Shown here: positions 1-7,711 of the stretch, in pieces
Numbering within the stretch: position 1 is the first letter of the stretch
How the letters are laid out: each line of letters begins with the position of its first letter
Assembly (NCBI GenBank): GCA_042218065.1
Contig: JBDGRL010000057.1
Coordinates: forward strand, 1 to 24,955
Direction: 5' to 3'
DNA: 24,955 bases
DNA from: JBDGRJ01 sp042218065
GTDB taxonomy: Bacteria; Patescibacteriota; Patescibacteriia; Magasanikbacterales; UBA922
Program-made: the position numbers and the translations under genes
The notes under the pieces: model-generated
What the model was told of the DNA's origin: nothing
The model's input: the letters and a program-made list of their open reading frames with translations, nothing else
Databases searched by the model: none

Positions 1-2
1 AG

Positions 3-134
3 CTGGATACCGCAAGCTCAGCTACAGCTCACTTGTTTATTTCAAATCCATTTAAAAAGAAATTTTGGTCCAAGCTCTTCTCTACTCATCCTCCGGCTGA
101 AGAGAGAATAAAAAGACTAAGGGATATGGCTTAA
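3..134 (+). CDS. htpX: HtpX-type M48 zinc metalloprotease, C-terminal end only
   Basis: The first 43 codons of the window read in frame 3 as the tail of an HtpX-like membrane protease: TAHLFISNPFKKK followed by LFSTHPPAEERIKRLRDMA and a TAA stop. The 'TAHLFI.NP' and 'LFSTHPP.EERI.RL' pieces are the characteristic C-terminal signature of M48B HtpX. The catalytic HExxH and the membrane helices lie outside the window, so activity cannot be judged. HtpX degrades damaged membrane proteins in the inner membrane. The gene converges with the minus-strand gene ending at 175, and I see no convincing terminator hairpin in the 40 bp between them. Confidence 0.8.
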   Translation: MDTASSATAHLFISNPFKKKFWSKLFSTHPPAEERIKRLRDMA

Positions 135-174
135 ACCCCCACAAAGTACTAGGAAATAAAGAAAGTAAGATTTT

Positions 175-1020
175 TTATAAATCAATAATTTCTTCATTTA
201 TATACTCCCCGTCTAATTCTTCAGATCTAAAATATTTATTAGATTTAATACGAAGGTCGTAAGAATACCTAAATAAGGCGTCTTTGCATCCTATAATCTG
301 AGCCATATTTTTATCAATCCACCCTTCTTTACTTTCTCCTCGTTCTCGCCAAAATTCAAAACTTGAAATATTATTATTAGGAATTCCTTGATTTACATAT
401 TTACTTGTATCTAGAACCCTGTTTTCATCCAACTCTTTTGATTGTTTCTTTTGGTATTTCCCGACACTAGGAAATACATAAATATTCTCAGATTTCACGT
501 TTTTTTCCCTCATGAAATCTAAAGTAGCATCAACTTCGTCTTCCTTAGAAAAACTAATATGTGCTACGATAAAATTATTATCTTTTACCCCAACAATAGT
601 ACTACATTCGGACATAGAAATTTGAAAGTAGGGTTCTTCTGTTTTTGGCAATATCCACATCTCACCTTGACCAACTCGCAAAAATAAGCGCTCTTCCGTT
701 TTAAGATATTCAGCTCTATTGTCATAACTCTCCCGCACCCCCTGCTTTTCACCTTCTTCATCTGGAATTCCTGGAAGAAGAAAATGATCTATATCAGATT
801 CAGGACTTGCAACCATGTTTCTTCTATTGTTTTCTACATGTTCTGCGTACAAAGGAGGATTAATAACCTCTCTAACTAGTTGATTAGTTAATCCTATTCT
901 TTCCTGGAGAGAGAATTCAGATTCAAGATCATCAAATTCAGAGTCTATTCTGTTTTCTGATTTTTCTATTGTTCCTTTATTTTCATACCCATTATTCGGT
1001 AGTGTTTCAAGATCATTCAT
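175..1020 (-). CDS. Uncharacterised protein with CheD/YfiH/CNF1-like Cys-His motif
   Basis: 281 aa, no signal peptide or membrane helix, acidic N-terminal ~45 residues. I do not recognise a named family. The middle reads MSECSTIVGVKDNNFIVAHI (Cys139, His154), then a helix-like stretch and YVFPSVGKYQ (181-190), then KNMAQIIGCKDALFRYSYD (237-255). A Cys followed ~15-17 residues later by His at the end of a hydrophobic strand is the arrangement in CheD glutamine deamidases, YfiH/YlmD multicopper-oxidase-like (purine nucleoside phosphorylase) proteins and CNF1-type toxins, which share a fold. The late 'Cys...RYSYD' resembles the 'CT...FSYRR' end of YfiH. This is inference from pattern, not a proven homology. 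It follows the phosphomannomutase by 10 nt on the same strand and is probably cotranscribed. Start ATG has no Shine-Dalgarno; upstream is AT-rich. Confidence 0.75.
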   Translation of the reverse strand: MNDLETLPNNGYENKGTIEKSENRIDSEFDDLESEFSLQERIGLTNQLVREVINPPLYAEHVENNRRNMVASPESDIDHFLLPGIPDEEGEKQGVRESYDNRAEYLKTEERLFLRVGQGEMWILPKTEEPYFQISMSECSTIVGVKDNNFIVAHISFSKEDEVDATLDFMREKNVKSENIYVFPSVGKYQKKQSKELDENRVLDTSKYVNQGIPNNNISSFEFWRERGESKEGWIDKNMAQIIGCKDALFRYSYDLRIKSNKYFRSEELDGEYINEEIIDL

Positions 1021-1030
1021 AATTTTATTT

Positions 1031-2407
1031 TTAACTATGATCTAAAATTTGTTGCTTCACTTCTTTCACTTTCTCTTTCATAATCTCTTCATTTTCTGCT
1101 TCAAGATTTAACCTCACTTTATCGGTAGTAGAAGATTTTCGAACATTGAACCACCAATCGGAATACTCAAAAGTTAAGCCGTCGAAATCATGCTTTATAT
1201 CATTTTCGCCATACTCTTCACGAAGTCTATCAAATACCGCATCCTTGTCATCAACCAAAAAGTTTATCTCTCCAGAATGAGCGTACCTTTCTCGTAAAGG
1301 CTTTATATATTCACTCACCTTATCTTCATTTTTAGAAAACTCCTCTAATAGCATCAATGCTATTATCTCAGGTGTCTCATATATTCCTTTCCCGGTATCA
1401 ACAAAAAAGTGGCCAGATGACTCACCTGCAAAAGGTGCATTTACCTCTCTGGCTTTCTTTTTTATATTTGAATGCCCCACCTTAGTTACTATCGGTTCTC
1501 CACCGTTTTCTTCTATCATATCTATAGTAATTTTTCCAGGTCTCACATCATAACATATAGGTGCCCCCGGATTTCTTTGTAAGAATAATTTTGCCATAAT
1601 ACCACGGATAATAGCCGGCTCAATAGTCTCTCCATTCTCATCAAAAAAGAAGATGCGGTCAGCATCTCCATCGGTAGCAATACCTAGATCAGCATCGGTA
1701 TTTTGAATTCTTTCTCTAATATCTTCATTGTTCTCTTCGACCAACGGATTAGCTTCATGATTAGGAAAAGCTCCATCCATCTCAAAATACATTTTATCCA
1801 ACTTACAAGGAAGCCGATTAAACAACTGCTCTAATAGGGGTCCACCCATACCATTGCCCGTATCTACCACTACTTTATAGGGTTTTATTTTTTCTGGATT
1901 AACAAAATCAAAGGCAAAGTCAAGCTGATCCTCTATAATATCTTCTCTTGTTTCAACCTCGCCATTAGCATCTACTTCTGGAAAATCTTCCGAAAGTGCT
2001 CTATCTCTTATCTCATCTAAACCACTACTCAAGCCAATTGGTTTCGACTGATTTCCGACTAATTTCGCTCCATTGTACTGTTGGGGATTATGAGAGGCAG
2101 TAATATTTATACCGCCGTCATAACCATAGTGGCTGACTGCAAAATAAAAAGTAGGAGTAGAAACCAAACCCAGATCAACCACATCAAGACCTTGTTGGGT
2201 CACACCTTGAATGACTGCTTCTTTTAGAGGGGTTGAAGATTCACGCATATCATTACCAACTCCGATTCTCATCTCAGACTTATCATTTTGGTTTTTCAGA
2301 TATTCAGCAAAAGCTCGCCCTATTTTTCTCATGCCCCCTTCATTAAGCTCATCTGGGTAAATTCCACGAACATCATATGAGTTAAAAATATCTTTGGAAA
2401 CACTCAT
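1031..2407 (-). CDS. Phosphomannomutase/phosphoglucomutase (alpha-D-phosphohexomutase)
   Basis: 458 aa from the chosen start. Interconverts hexose 1- and 6-phosphates (mannose and/or glucose) for nucleotide-sugar and surface polysaccharide synthesis in the cytosol. All four family motifs are visible: phosphoserine loop TASHNPQQYNGAKL (Ser ~105), Mg2+ loop ATDGDADRIFFF (Asp ~246/248/250), sugar loop FAGESSGHFF (~327-336) and the C-terminal phosphate-binding RKSSTTDKVRLN. The frame stays open to an ATG at 2446, but I choose the ATG at 2407: it puts the N-terminus (MSVSKDIFNSYDVRGIYP) at the usual distance from 'YD.RGIYP', and the longer version would run through the promoter at 2418-2446. With that promoter the transcript would carry only ~4 nt of leader. 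Whether mannose or glucose is preferred cannot be read from sequence. Confidence 0.93.
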   Translation of the reverse strand: MSVSKDIFNSYDVRGIYPDELNEGGMRKIGRAFAEYLKNQNDKSEMRIGVGNDMRESSTPLKEAVIQGVTQQGLDVVDLGLVSTPTFYFAVSHYGYDGGINITASHNPQQYNGAKLVGNQSKPIGLSSGLDEIRDRALSEDFPEVDANGEVETREDIIEDQLDFAFDFVNPEKIKPYKVVVDTGNGMGGPLLEQLFNRLPCKLDKMYFEMDGAFPNHEANPLVEENNEDIRERIQNTDADLGIATDGDADRIFFFDENGETIEPAIIRGIMAKLFLQRNPGAPICYDVRPGKITIDMIEENGGEPIVTKVGHSNIKKKAREVNAPFAGESSGHFFVDTGKGIYETPEIIALMLLEEFSKNEDKVSEYIKPLRERYAHSGEINFLVDDKDAVFDRLREEYGENDIKHDFDGLTFEYSDWWFNVRKSSTTDKVRLNLEAENEEIMKEKVKEVKQQILDHS

Positions 2408-2417
2408 TTTATTTTTA

Positions 2418-2446
2418 GTTATATAATTGACATTGGGCTTATTCAA
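2418..2446 (-). promoter_or_regulatory. Sigma70-type promoter for the phosphomannomutase operon
   Basis: Minus strand: -35 TTGAAT (2446-2441), 17-nt spacer, -10 TATAAC (2423-2418). Predicted +1 is near 2411, only ~4 nt before the ATG at 2407, so the mRNA would be essentially leaderless. It crosses the divergent clpC promoter. Read by eye only. Confidence 0.55.
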
Positions 2447-2455
2447 GTATATAAT
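2427..2455 (+). promoter_or_regulatory. Consensus sigma70 promoter for clpC
   Basis: Perfect -35 TTGACA (2427-2432), 17-nt spacer, perfect -10 TATAAT (2450-2455). Predicted +1 near 2462 gives a ~28-nt leader before the clpC ATG at 2490, with no Shine-Dalgarno. No CIRCE-type inverted repeat is seen, so no HrcA control is evident. Confidence 0.75.
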
Positions 2456-2489
2456 AAAACTGATATAATAACAATTATAATCGTATTTT

Positions 2490-5036
2490 ATGGATCCTAA
2501 AAGTTACCTAGATAACCTGTCTACAAACTTAAAAAATGCGATAGCTAAATCCATATCTCTAGCTACTTCACTCGGGGAATCAAAGGTAACTCCAGCTCAT
2601 ATATTACTAATATTACAAGAACAAGAAGGTACTGTCGGTGCAGAAGTTATCTCAAAAGTAAACCTCAAAAAGGAAACTATAGAAGAAGAACTACCGAGAA
2701 AAAAAGATGAACAAGGAGGAGAGCAACTCCCCGAACTCAACAAAAACTCAAAAAAAGCATTAGAAAAAGCTATGCTGTTAGCCCAAGAATACGGACATAA
2801 TTATATCGGTACGGAACATCTGCTTTCAGGTTTAGTACACTGCGGTGATCAAAAGATAGAAAATATATTGGAGAAAAATAATTTATTAGCTAAAGATATA
2901 GATAAACAAATAGAAATTATACTAAAAAGCACTACTAGATTCCCTGATCTGGATAGCATCTCAGAAACATTAGAAGAGATAAAAAATATGTCAAAAAACA
3001 AAGGTAAGGGTGGTCTACCGGGTCCAGGAAACCATATGAAGCCGCAAATATTTAGTAGTAACAAATCACAACAAACTACTACAAAAAACCAAGAACAGTC
3101 TGTGCTGGATATGTTCACGACTGAATTAACCAGCAAAGAAATCCAAAAAGACATAGATCCAGTAATAGGACGGGAAGAAGAGATACAAAGACTTACGAAC
3201 ATTCTTTGTAGAAGAAATAAGAACAACCCTGTTCTAGTGGGTGAAGCTGGAGTTGGTAAAACTGCAATAGTAGAAGGGTTGGCTAAAAGAATTACTGAAG
3301 GAAATGTTCCTGACATTCTAAAAAGAAAACGGGTGTTCTCTCTAGATTTAACACTTCTGATTTCTGGTACTATCTATAGGGGGGAGTTTGAATCTCGACT
3401 AAACAAAATAGTTGAGAAATTCAAGCAAGAAGATGATTATATACTATTCATAGACGAACTACATAACATAATCGGAACCGGCTCCAACCAAGGGACTATG
3501 GACGCGGCTAATATACTAAAGCCTGCTTTAGCTCGTGGCAATTTACATTGTATAGGTGCTACGACCATTGATGAATACGAACAATACATTACAGATGATC
3601 CGGCACTGGAGAGAAGATTTCAGTCTATTGATATTGAAGAACCATCCTTACAAGAAACAAAAGAAATATTGCAAGGAGTAAAAAAGCATTATGACAACTA
3701 TCATAATGTGAATATAACTGAAGAAGCCATAGAAAAAGCAACAAAGCTGAGCAATAAATATATTTATGATAATTTTTTACCTGACAAAGCTCTGGATCTG
3801 CTTGATGAAGCCGCCTCTTCGGTAAGGGTAGAACAAGATGAAAGTGATCTTGAACAAAAGAAACGCGAACTGGAAGAGCTAAAACAAGACTACAAAGAAA
3901 AGAAAAAAGTAGCTGTGGAACAGGAAAATTTTGACGAAGCCTTGAAATGGAAAAAAACTTTATCTACTACGAACGAAAAATTAGATAAAATAGAAGAAAA
4001 ATTGATACACAAAAAGAAAAAAAAGGAAGCAGAACAGGTTACTGCTGAAAATGTAGCTCGTATCTTAAGTATGCAGTTATCAGTAGAGACAAATAGACTG
4101 CTTCAGGACGAGTGGGAGCAACTAGAAAAGCTAGATGAGGAGCTAAAAAATGAAATTTTTGGCCACAATGAAGTTATAGATCAGGTAGTGAACTCATTAA
4201 AAAAATCCTATCTGGGTATACATGATGAAGACATCCCTTTATCCTCTTTCTTGTTTGCAGGTCCTAGCGGAGTTGGCAAAACTGAGTTAGCTAGAACCTT
4301 AGCTAAAAAACTTTATTATGATGAAGATGCACTAGTAAAAGTGGATATGAGTGAATTTTCAGAAGCACACGGAGTTTCAAAAATACTAGGATCTCCGGCT
4401 GGTTACGTAGGTCATGACAAAAGAAATAAGTTCTTAGAACAAGTAAAAAAACGCCCCTACAGTGTAATTTTGCTTGATGAATTTCATGAAGCTCACCCAG
4501 ATGTACAGAAACTTACCTTACAAATTCTAGATGAAGGTGAACTGACTGACAGTACCGGCAAGACAATTTCTTTCAAACATGCTATCATAGTATTAACTAC
4601 TACAATGGGAGCTGATATATTTAAATCCCACGGTATAGGTTTTGATGAGCCAGACAACAAAAAGAACAAAAAAGAGAAATTGATTAAAGATAAACTGAAA
4701 GACTCATTTTCAGCACCTTTGATTGGAAGAATTAGTGAAATTTGCCCGATGCACCCTCTGCAAAAAGACGATGTAGAGAAAATTGTAGATAAGACGATAG
4801 AAGAGATTAGCGAAAAACTAAAACAGAAACACAACATTGCTATAGAACCACAAGAGGAGGCTTTACAATCTCTAGCAGAAGAATCTTTTGATGAAGACAC
4901 CGGAGTAAGACATCTCGAGCAAATTATTGAAAAAACTATCCAAGAATTAGTAATAGAAATAATGAACAAAGAAAAGAAGGACAACAAAGGGAAATTTGAA
5001 TTAACTAAAGATAGTGGTTCTTACAAATTAGTATAA
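2490..5036 (+). CDS. clpC: ClpC-type AAA+ unfoldase, Clp protease ATPase subunit
   Basis: 848 aa Hsp100 with two AAA+ rings; unfolds proteins and feeds them to ClpP. Order: Clp N-domain double repeat (~1-145), Gly/Gln-rich linker, D1 with Walker A GEAGVGKT (251-258), Walker B ILFIDELH and arginine-finger segment ALERRF, a middle coiled region with a UVR-like stretch VEQENFDEALKWKK, then D2 with Walker A GPSGVGKT (591-598) and Walker B VILLDEFHEAH. The UVR-like middle and the IGF tripeptide at HGIGFDEP (a ClpP-docking loop) argue for ClpC/ClpE over ClpB. D2 is divergent: the usual sensor-1 'TSN' reads TTT (703-705), 'DEIEKAH' reads DEFHEAH, and 'NRIDEI' reads GRISEI. Start ATG lies 28 nt after a consensus promoter. 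It leads a run of envelope genes starting 12 nt downstream. Confidence 0.95.
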   Translation: MDPKSYLDNLSTNLKNAIAKSISLATSLGESKVTPAHILLILQEQEGTVGAEVISKVNLKKETIEEELPRKKDEQGGEQLPELNKNSKKALEKAMLLAQEYGHNYIGTEHLLSGLVHCGDQKIENILEKNNLLAKDIDKQIEIILKSTTRFPDLDSISETLEEIKNMSKNKGKGGLPGPGNHMKPQIFSSNKSQQTTTKNQEQSVLDMFTTELTSKEIQKDIDPVIGREEEIQRLTNILCRRNKNNPVLVGEAGVGKTAIVEGLAKRITEGNVPDILKRKRVFSLDLTLLISGTIYRGEFESRLNKIVEKFKQEDDYILFIDELHNIIGTGSNQGTMDAANILKPALARGNLHCIGATTIDEYEQYITDDPALERRFQSIDIEEPSLQETKEILQGVKKHYDNYHNVNITEEAIEKATKLSNKYIYDNFLPDKALDLLDEAASSVRVEQDESDLEQKKRELEELKQDYKEKKKVAVEQENFDEALKWKKTLSTTNEKLDKIEEKLIHKKKKKEAEQVTAENVARILSMQLSVETNRLLQDEWEQLEKLDEELKNEIFGHNEVIDQVVNSLKKSYLGIHDEDIPLSSFLFAGPSGVGKTELARTLAKKLYYDEDALVKVDMSEFSEAHGVSKILGSPAGYVGHDKRNKFLEQVKKRPYSVILLDEFHEAHPDVQKLTLQILDEGELTDSTGKTISFKHAIIVLTTTMGADIFKSHGIGFDEPDNKKNKKEKLIKDKLKDSFSAPLIGRISEICPMHPLQKDDVEKIVDKTIEEISEKLKQKHNIAIEPQEEALQSLAEESFDEDTGVRHLEQIIEKTIQELVIEIMNKEKKDNKGKFELTKDSGSYKLV

Positions 5037-5048
5037 AATTTTAATACT

Positions 5049-5819
5049 ATGCCAGCGCAGGGCGGCCGACAAAATTTACAAGATAATCAGCCTGCTGGCT
5101 CTAATCTAAACCAAGAAAGTGCTGCTGCAGTTTTAGATAAAAAAAGGAATCAAGAAAGAAAGAATACACAACAAGGATCAGAGCCTGTCGAGGATGTATC
5201 CCAAGAAAACATTCAAGCAGGTACACTTAATGAAAATAGTCCGCAACCTGAAACCGAAGCTGGTACTAAAAACCAAGAAGATACGGGACCAGGTACGAAT
5301 GATGCTAGATCTAGCCAAGTTGAATTACAAAAAAAACAAAACAAAGAGAGGATACAAGATAAGGGTAAATTTTCAGTACAAAGTGAAGACACTGAACAAC
5401 CGGTAAGTAAAGGAGCTAAAATGGAGGTAGGTATTCAAATCTGGTCTGGTCTTATTATAAGAGATGTAATGTTTTTGACTCTAAGCCTTATACCCATCGT
5501 AGGAACAGTACTAAGTGCCCCTTTTGTCATAGTGGGGTTGGTTTTTGTTGGAATTGCACTATTTAAAAATATAAAAAGGGTAGAGTTTGCTAAATTCTTT
5601 GCAGAAAAAGTTATCGGAGAGCATGGAGCTTGGATAGGATATCTGTTTATCTTCAGTCACACTTTAGCTGTAGCATTTGTAAAATTTGATTACGAACTTG
5701 TTGAAGGGAAAATAAAAAGAATGAAGAAAAAAATGCAAAACGTAGGAGATAAAGTAAAATCCGCTAAACAAAAAGGTAAAGCTACATTAAACAAGTTAAA
5801 AAATGCTTACAATAAATAA
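5049..5819 (+). CDS. Membrane protein of unknown function with long hydrophilic N-terminal region
   Basis: 256 aa. No family recognised. Residues 1-125 are Gln/Asn/Glu-rich and probably disordered, with a loose internal repeat (VLDKKRNQERKNT near 29-41 and LQKKQNKERIQDK near 93-105). Residues ~138-172 are strongly hydrophobic (one long or two short helices around LIPIVGTVLSAP), a second membrane segment spans ~194-213, and the C-terminal ~40 residues are Lys-rich (KIKRMKKKMQ...), suggesting a cytoplasmic basic tail. It lies 12 nt after clpC and 5 nt before the propeller protein, so it is probably in the same operon. Start ATG is preceded by TTAATACT, with no Shine-Dalgarno. A role in a pilus or secretion-type envelope complex is only a guess from the neighbours. 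Confidence 0.75.
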   Translation: MPAQGGRQNLQDNQPAGSNLNQESAAAVLDKKRNQERKNTQQGSEPVEDVSQENIQAGTLNENSPQPETEAGTKNQEDTGPGTNDARSSQVELQKKQNKERIQDKGKFSVQSEDTEQPVSKGAKMEVGIQIWSGLIIRDVMFLTLSLIPIVGTVLSAPFVIVGLVFVGIALFKNIKRVEFAKFFAEKVIGEHGAWIGYLFIFSHTLAVAFVKFDYELVEGKIKRMKKKMQNVGDKVKSAKQKGKATLNKLKNAYNK

Positions 5820-5824
5820 AAATA

Positions 5825-7051
5825 ATGACCACTAAACAAAAAAAGATAATATTCGGAATAATATTTTTACTAGCAGCAATAGGGCTAGCTTATGCGCTTT
5901 ATTGGGCTTTCTTTGCTCCTCCACCCAAAGAAAGAGTAGCAGAAAAACCCCAAACTCAACAAGAAGCAGTTGAAAAAGCCGAGTTTCCTGAAGCTCAACA
6001 ACAAGAAAGAGCAGAACAGCCACCAGAAGATGAGGAGGAAGAACAAGAAGCAGCACCTACACCTGAAGACCAGATAACCCCCGAAGAAGGTAGGGTTACC
6101 CAGCCTGTAACAGATAATGTGGATCATCTTGATTTAGGGCAAGGAGATCAAGCCAGGTTCTATAATGAAGAGGATGGTAAATTTTATAGATTAGTAGATG
6201 GAGAATTAAAACCGCTCGATGATAAGGTGTTTTTTAATGTCGATAACACCTCTTGGGCTCCTGAAGAAAATAAAGCCATCCTTGAATATCCAGATGGGGC
6301 TAATATTTACTATAATTTCGACACCAAACAACAAGAAACACTACCAAAACACTGGAAAGACTTCTCCTTTTCAGAAACAGGGGAAGAGATAGCCACTAAA
6401 AATATGTCTTTTTCACCGGAAAATAGATGGTTAATTGAGTCAGATCCAGATGGTTCTTCTGTTGAAAGAATAACTCATTTAGGCGAAAATGCGAATAGAG
6501 TTGATGTAAATTGGTCCCCAAATGGAGATGTGGTGGGAGTATCAAAGACAGGTCCCGGGCAAGGAGCTTATCAGCAAGAAGTGTATTTACTTGGAGAAAA
6601 TAATGAGAATTTCAAATCCCTCTCAATACCAGGTAGAGGTGTAAGAAGTAAATGGTCTCCATCCGGAGAAAAACTACTGTATAGTGCTTACAGCAACCGC
6701 AGTAACTTCCAACCAGAACTTTGGATTGTAAATGCTGAACCTGGAAATATAGGAAGAAACAGAAAAAAATTAAACGTAAGAACATGGGCTGATAAGTGTG
6801 GTTTTGAAAACGATAAATTCGTTTACTGCGGAGTCCCAACAAATTTACCTCAAGGAGCAGGATTTGAACCGGAAATTGCAAATGACATAGAAGATAATAT
6901 ATACAAAATAAATACTAATACAGGCGCTAAAACTCAAATCTCTACCGGAGACCAAACTTTTACAGTCGATTCACTAAGAGTTAAGAAAGAAACCAATCAA
7001 CTTATAATTACCGCGAAGAACAAACCCGGATTATTTAAAATTGATATCTAA
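5825..7051 (+). CDS. Membrane-anchored TolB/PD40-like beta-propeller protein
   Basis: 408 aa. A single N-terminal membrane helix (~8-30, IIFGIIFLLAAIGLAYALY) is followed by a Pro/Glu/Gln-rich spacer (~31-95) and an outside domain of ~300 residues. This domain contains repeating WD40/PD40-like blades: ENKAILEYPDG, VNWSPNGDVVGVSKTG, SKWSPSGEKLLYSAYSN followed by LWIVNAEPG, and a C-terminal blade INTNTGAKTQISTG. Such propellers usually act as protein-interaction scaffolds at the cell surface, and no catalytic residues are evident. It sits between the 256-aa membrane protein and the DsbA-like gene (3 nt gap), which suggests an envelope complex. The propeller assignment is from blade rhythm by eye; number of blades is not certain. 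Confidence 0.8.
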   Translation: MTTKQKKIIFGIIFLLAAIGLAYALYWAFFAPPPKERVAEKPQTQQEAVEKAEFPEAQQQERAEQPPEDEEEEQEAAPTPEDQITPEEGRVTQPVTDNVDHLDLGQGDQARFYNEEDGKFYRLVDGELKPLDDKVFFNVDNTSWAPEENKAILEYPDGANIYYNFDTKQQETLPKHWKDFSFSETGEEIATKNMSFSPENRWLIESDPDGSSVERITHLGENANRVDVNWSPNGDVVGVSKTGPGQGAYQQEVYLLGENNENFKSLSIPGRGVRSKWSPSGEKLLYSAYSNRSNFQPELWIVNAEPGNIGRNRKKLNVRTWADKCGFENDKFVYCGVPTNLPQGAGFEPEIANDIEDNIYKINTNTGAKTQISTGDQTFTVDSLRVKKETNQLIITAKNKPGLFKIDI

Positions 7052-7054
7052 TAC

Positions 7055-7711
7055 ATGAAACTGCCAACCACAAAGCTACTGCTAGTTTTCATACCCATAT
7101 TGCTGATCACAGGGGGCTTCTTCTATGTTCAATTTTTGCAATACGAACCTTTATACCCAGAACAAAACAACCAAAAACAAGAAGTTAGCAAAATACCGAT
7201 CTTGCCGAATGACCCTATATTGGGCAATAAAAGCTCACCAAAAACTATAGTAGTATTTGAAGATTTAGCCTGCAAAGCCTGTAAAATACAACAAGAAATC
7301 TTAAATAAATTATTAAAAAAATACCCAAAAGAGATAAAAATTGTTTGGAAAGGGTTGCCGATAAAAGATTTCCCTTATTCTTCTACAAAAGCACATGAAT
7401 ATGCTTTCTGTATGCACCGACAAAATAAATTTAAAGAGTTTTTAAATTTGGCTTTGGCTAACTCAAGCAACTTACGTCCCTCTATATTAGAACAATTAGC
7501 TGAAAAAATTGAACTAGATGCAGATAAGCTGGATGACTGTCTCAACTCAAACAAACCACAAAATTATATAAAGCAGACAAAAAGAATGGCAAAGATATTG
7601 AAAATACAATCGGTTCCTGCTGTTTTCATCAATGGAAACGAGATCAAGCCTCCTCAAACTTTGTCTGGTTGGGAATCTAAACTAAATTTACATAATGAGA
7701 AAACTAAGTAA
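7055..7711 (+). CDS. Membrane-anchored DsbA-like thiol:disulfide oxidoreductase (thioredoxin fold)
   Basis: 218 aa. N-terminal membrane anchor or uncleaved signal (~7-29), then a DsbA/Thioredoxin_4-type domain. Motifs: VVFEDLACKACKIQQE with the CxxC active site C73-K-A-C76, and the cis-proline loop SVPAVFINGN near the C-terminus. A helical insertion typical of DsbA lies between them, with two further Cys (YAFCMH, DDCLNS). The domain would face outside and oxidise or isomerise cysteines in exported proteins. The next gene, overlapping by 17 nt, encodes an exported protein with 12 Cys, an obvious candidate substrate. Start ATG directly follows the previous stop (TAATACATG), without a Shine-Dalgarno. 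Reductase versus oxidase direction cannot be decided from sequence. Confidence 0.88.
   Translation: MKLPTTKLLLVFIPILLITGGFFYVQFLQYEPLYPEQNNQKQEVSKIPILPNDPILGNKSSPKTIVVFEDLACKACKIQQEILNKLLKKYPKEIKIVWKGLPIKDFPYSSTKAHEYAFCMHRQNKFKEFLNLALANSSNLRPSILEQLAEKIELDADKLDDCLNSNKPQNYIKQTKRMAKILKIQSVPAVFINGNEIKPPQTLSGWESKLNLHNEKTK

Noticed and set aside
2408..2446. Thirteen extra N-terminal codons for the phosphomannomutase (ATG at 2446)
   Set aside because: They would contain the minus-strand promoter elements and add residues before the family's usual N-terminus; the ATG at 2407 fits better.
2447..2489. CIRCE operator or other heat-shock site before clpC
   Set aside because: No TTAGCACTC/GAGTGCTAA-type inverted repeat; only a standard sigma70 promoter is visible.
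4493..4987. Minus-strand open frame of 164 codons inside clpC
   Set aside because: Low-complexity Ser/Phe/Ile sequence opposite the conserved D2 ring; no start signals.
5041..5048. TTAATACT just before ATG as a -10 box for a leaderless transcript
   Set aside because: The distance to the ATG is ~1 nt, too short for a transcription start, and the gene lies 12 nt behind clpC.
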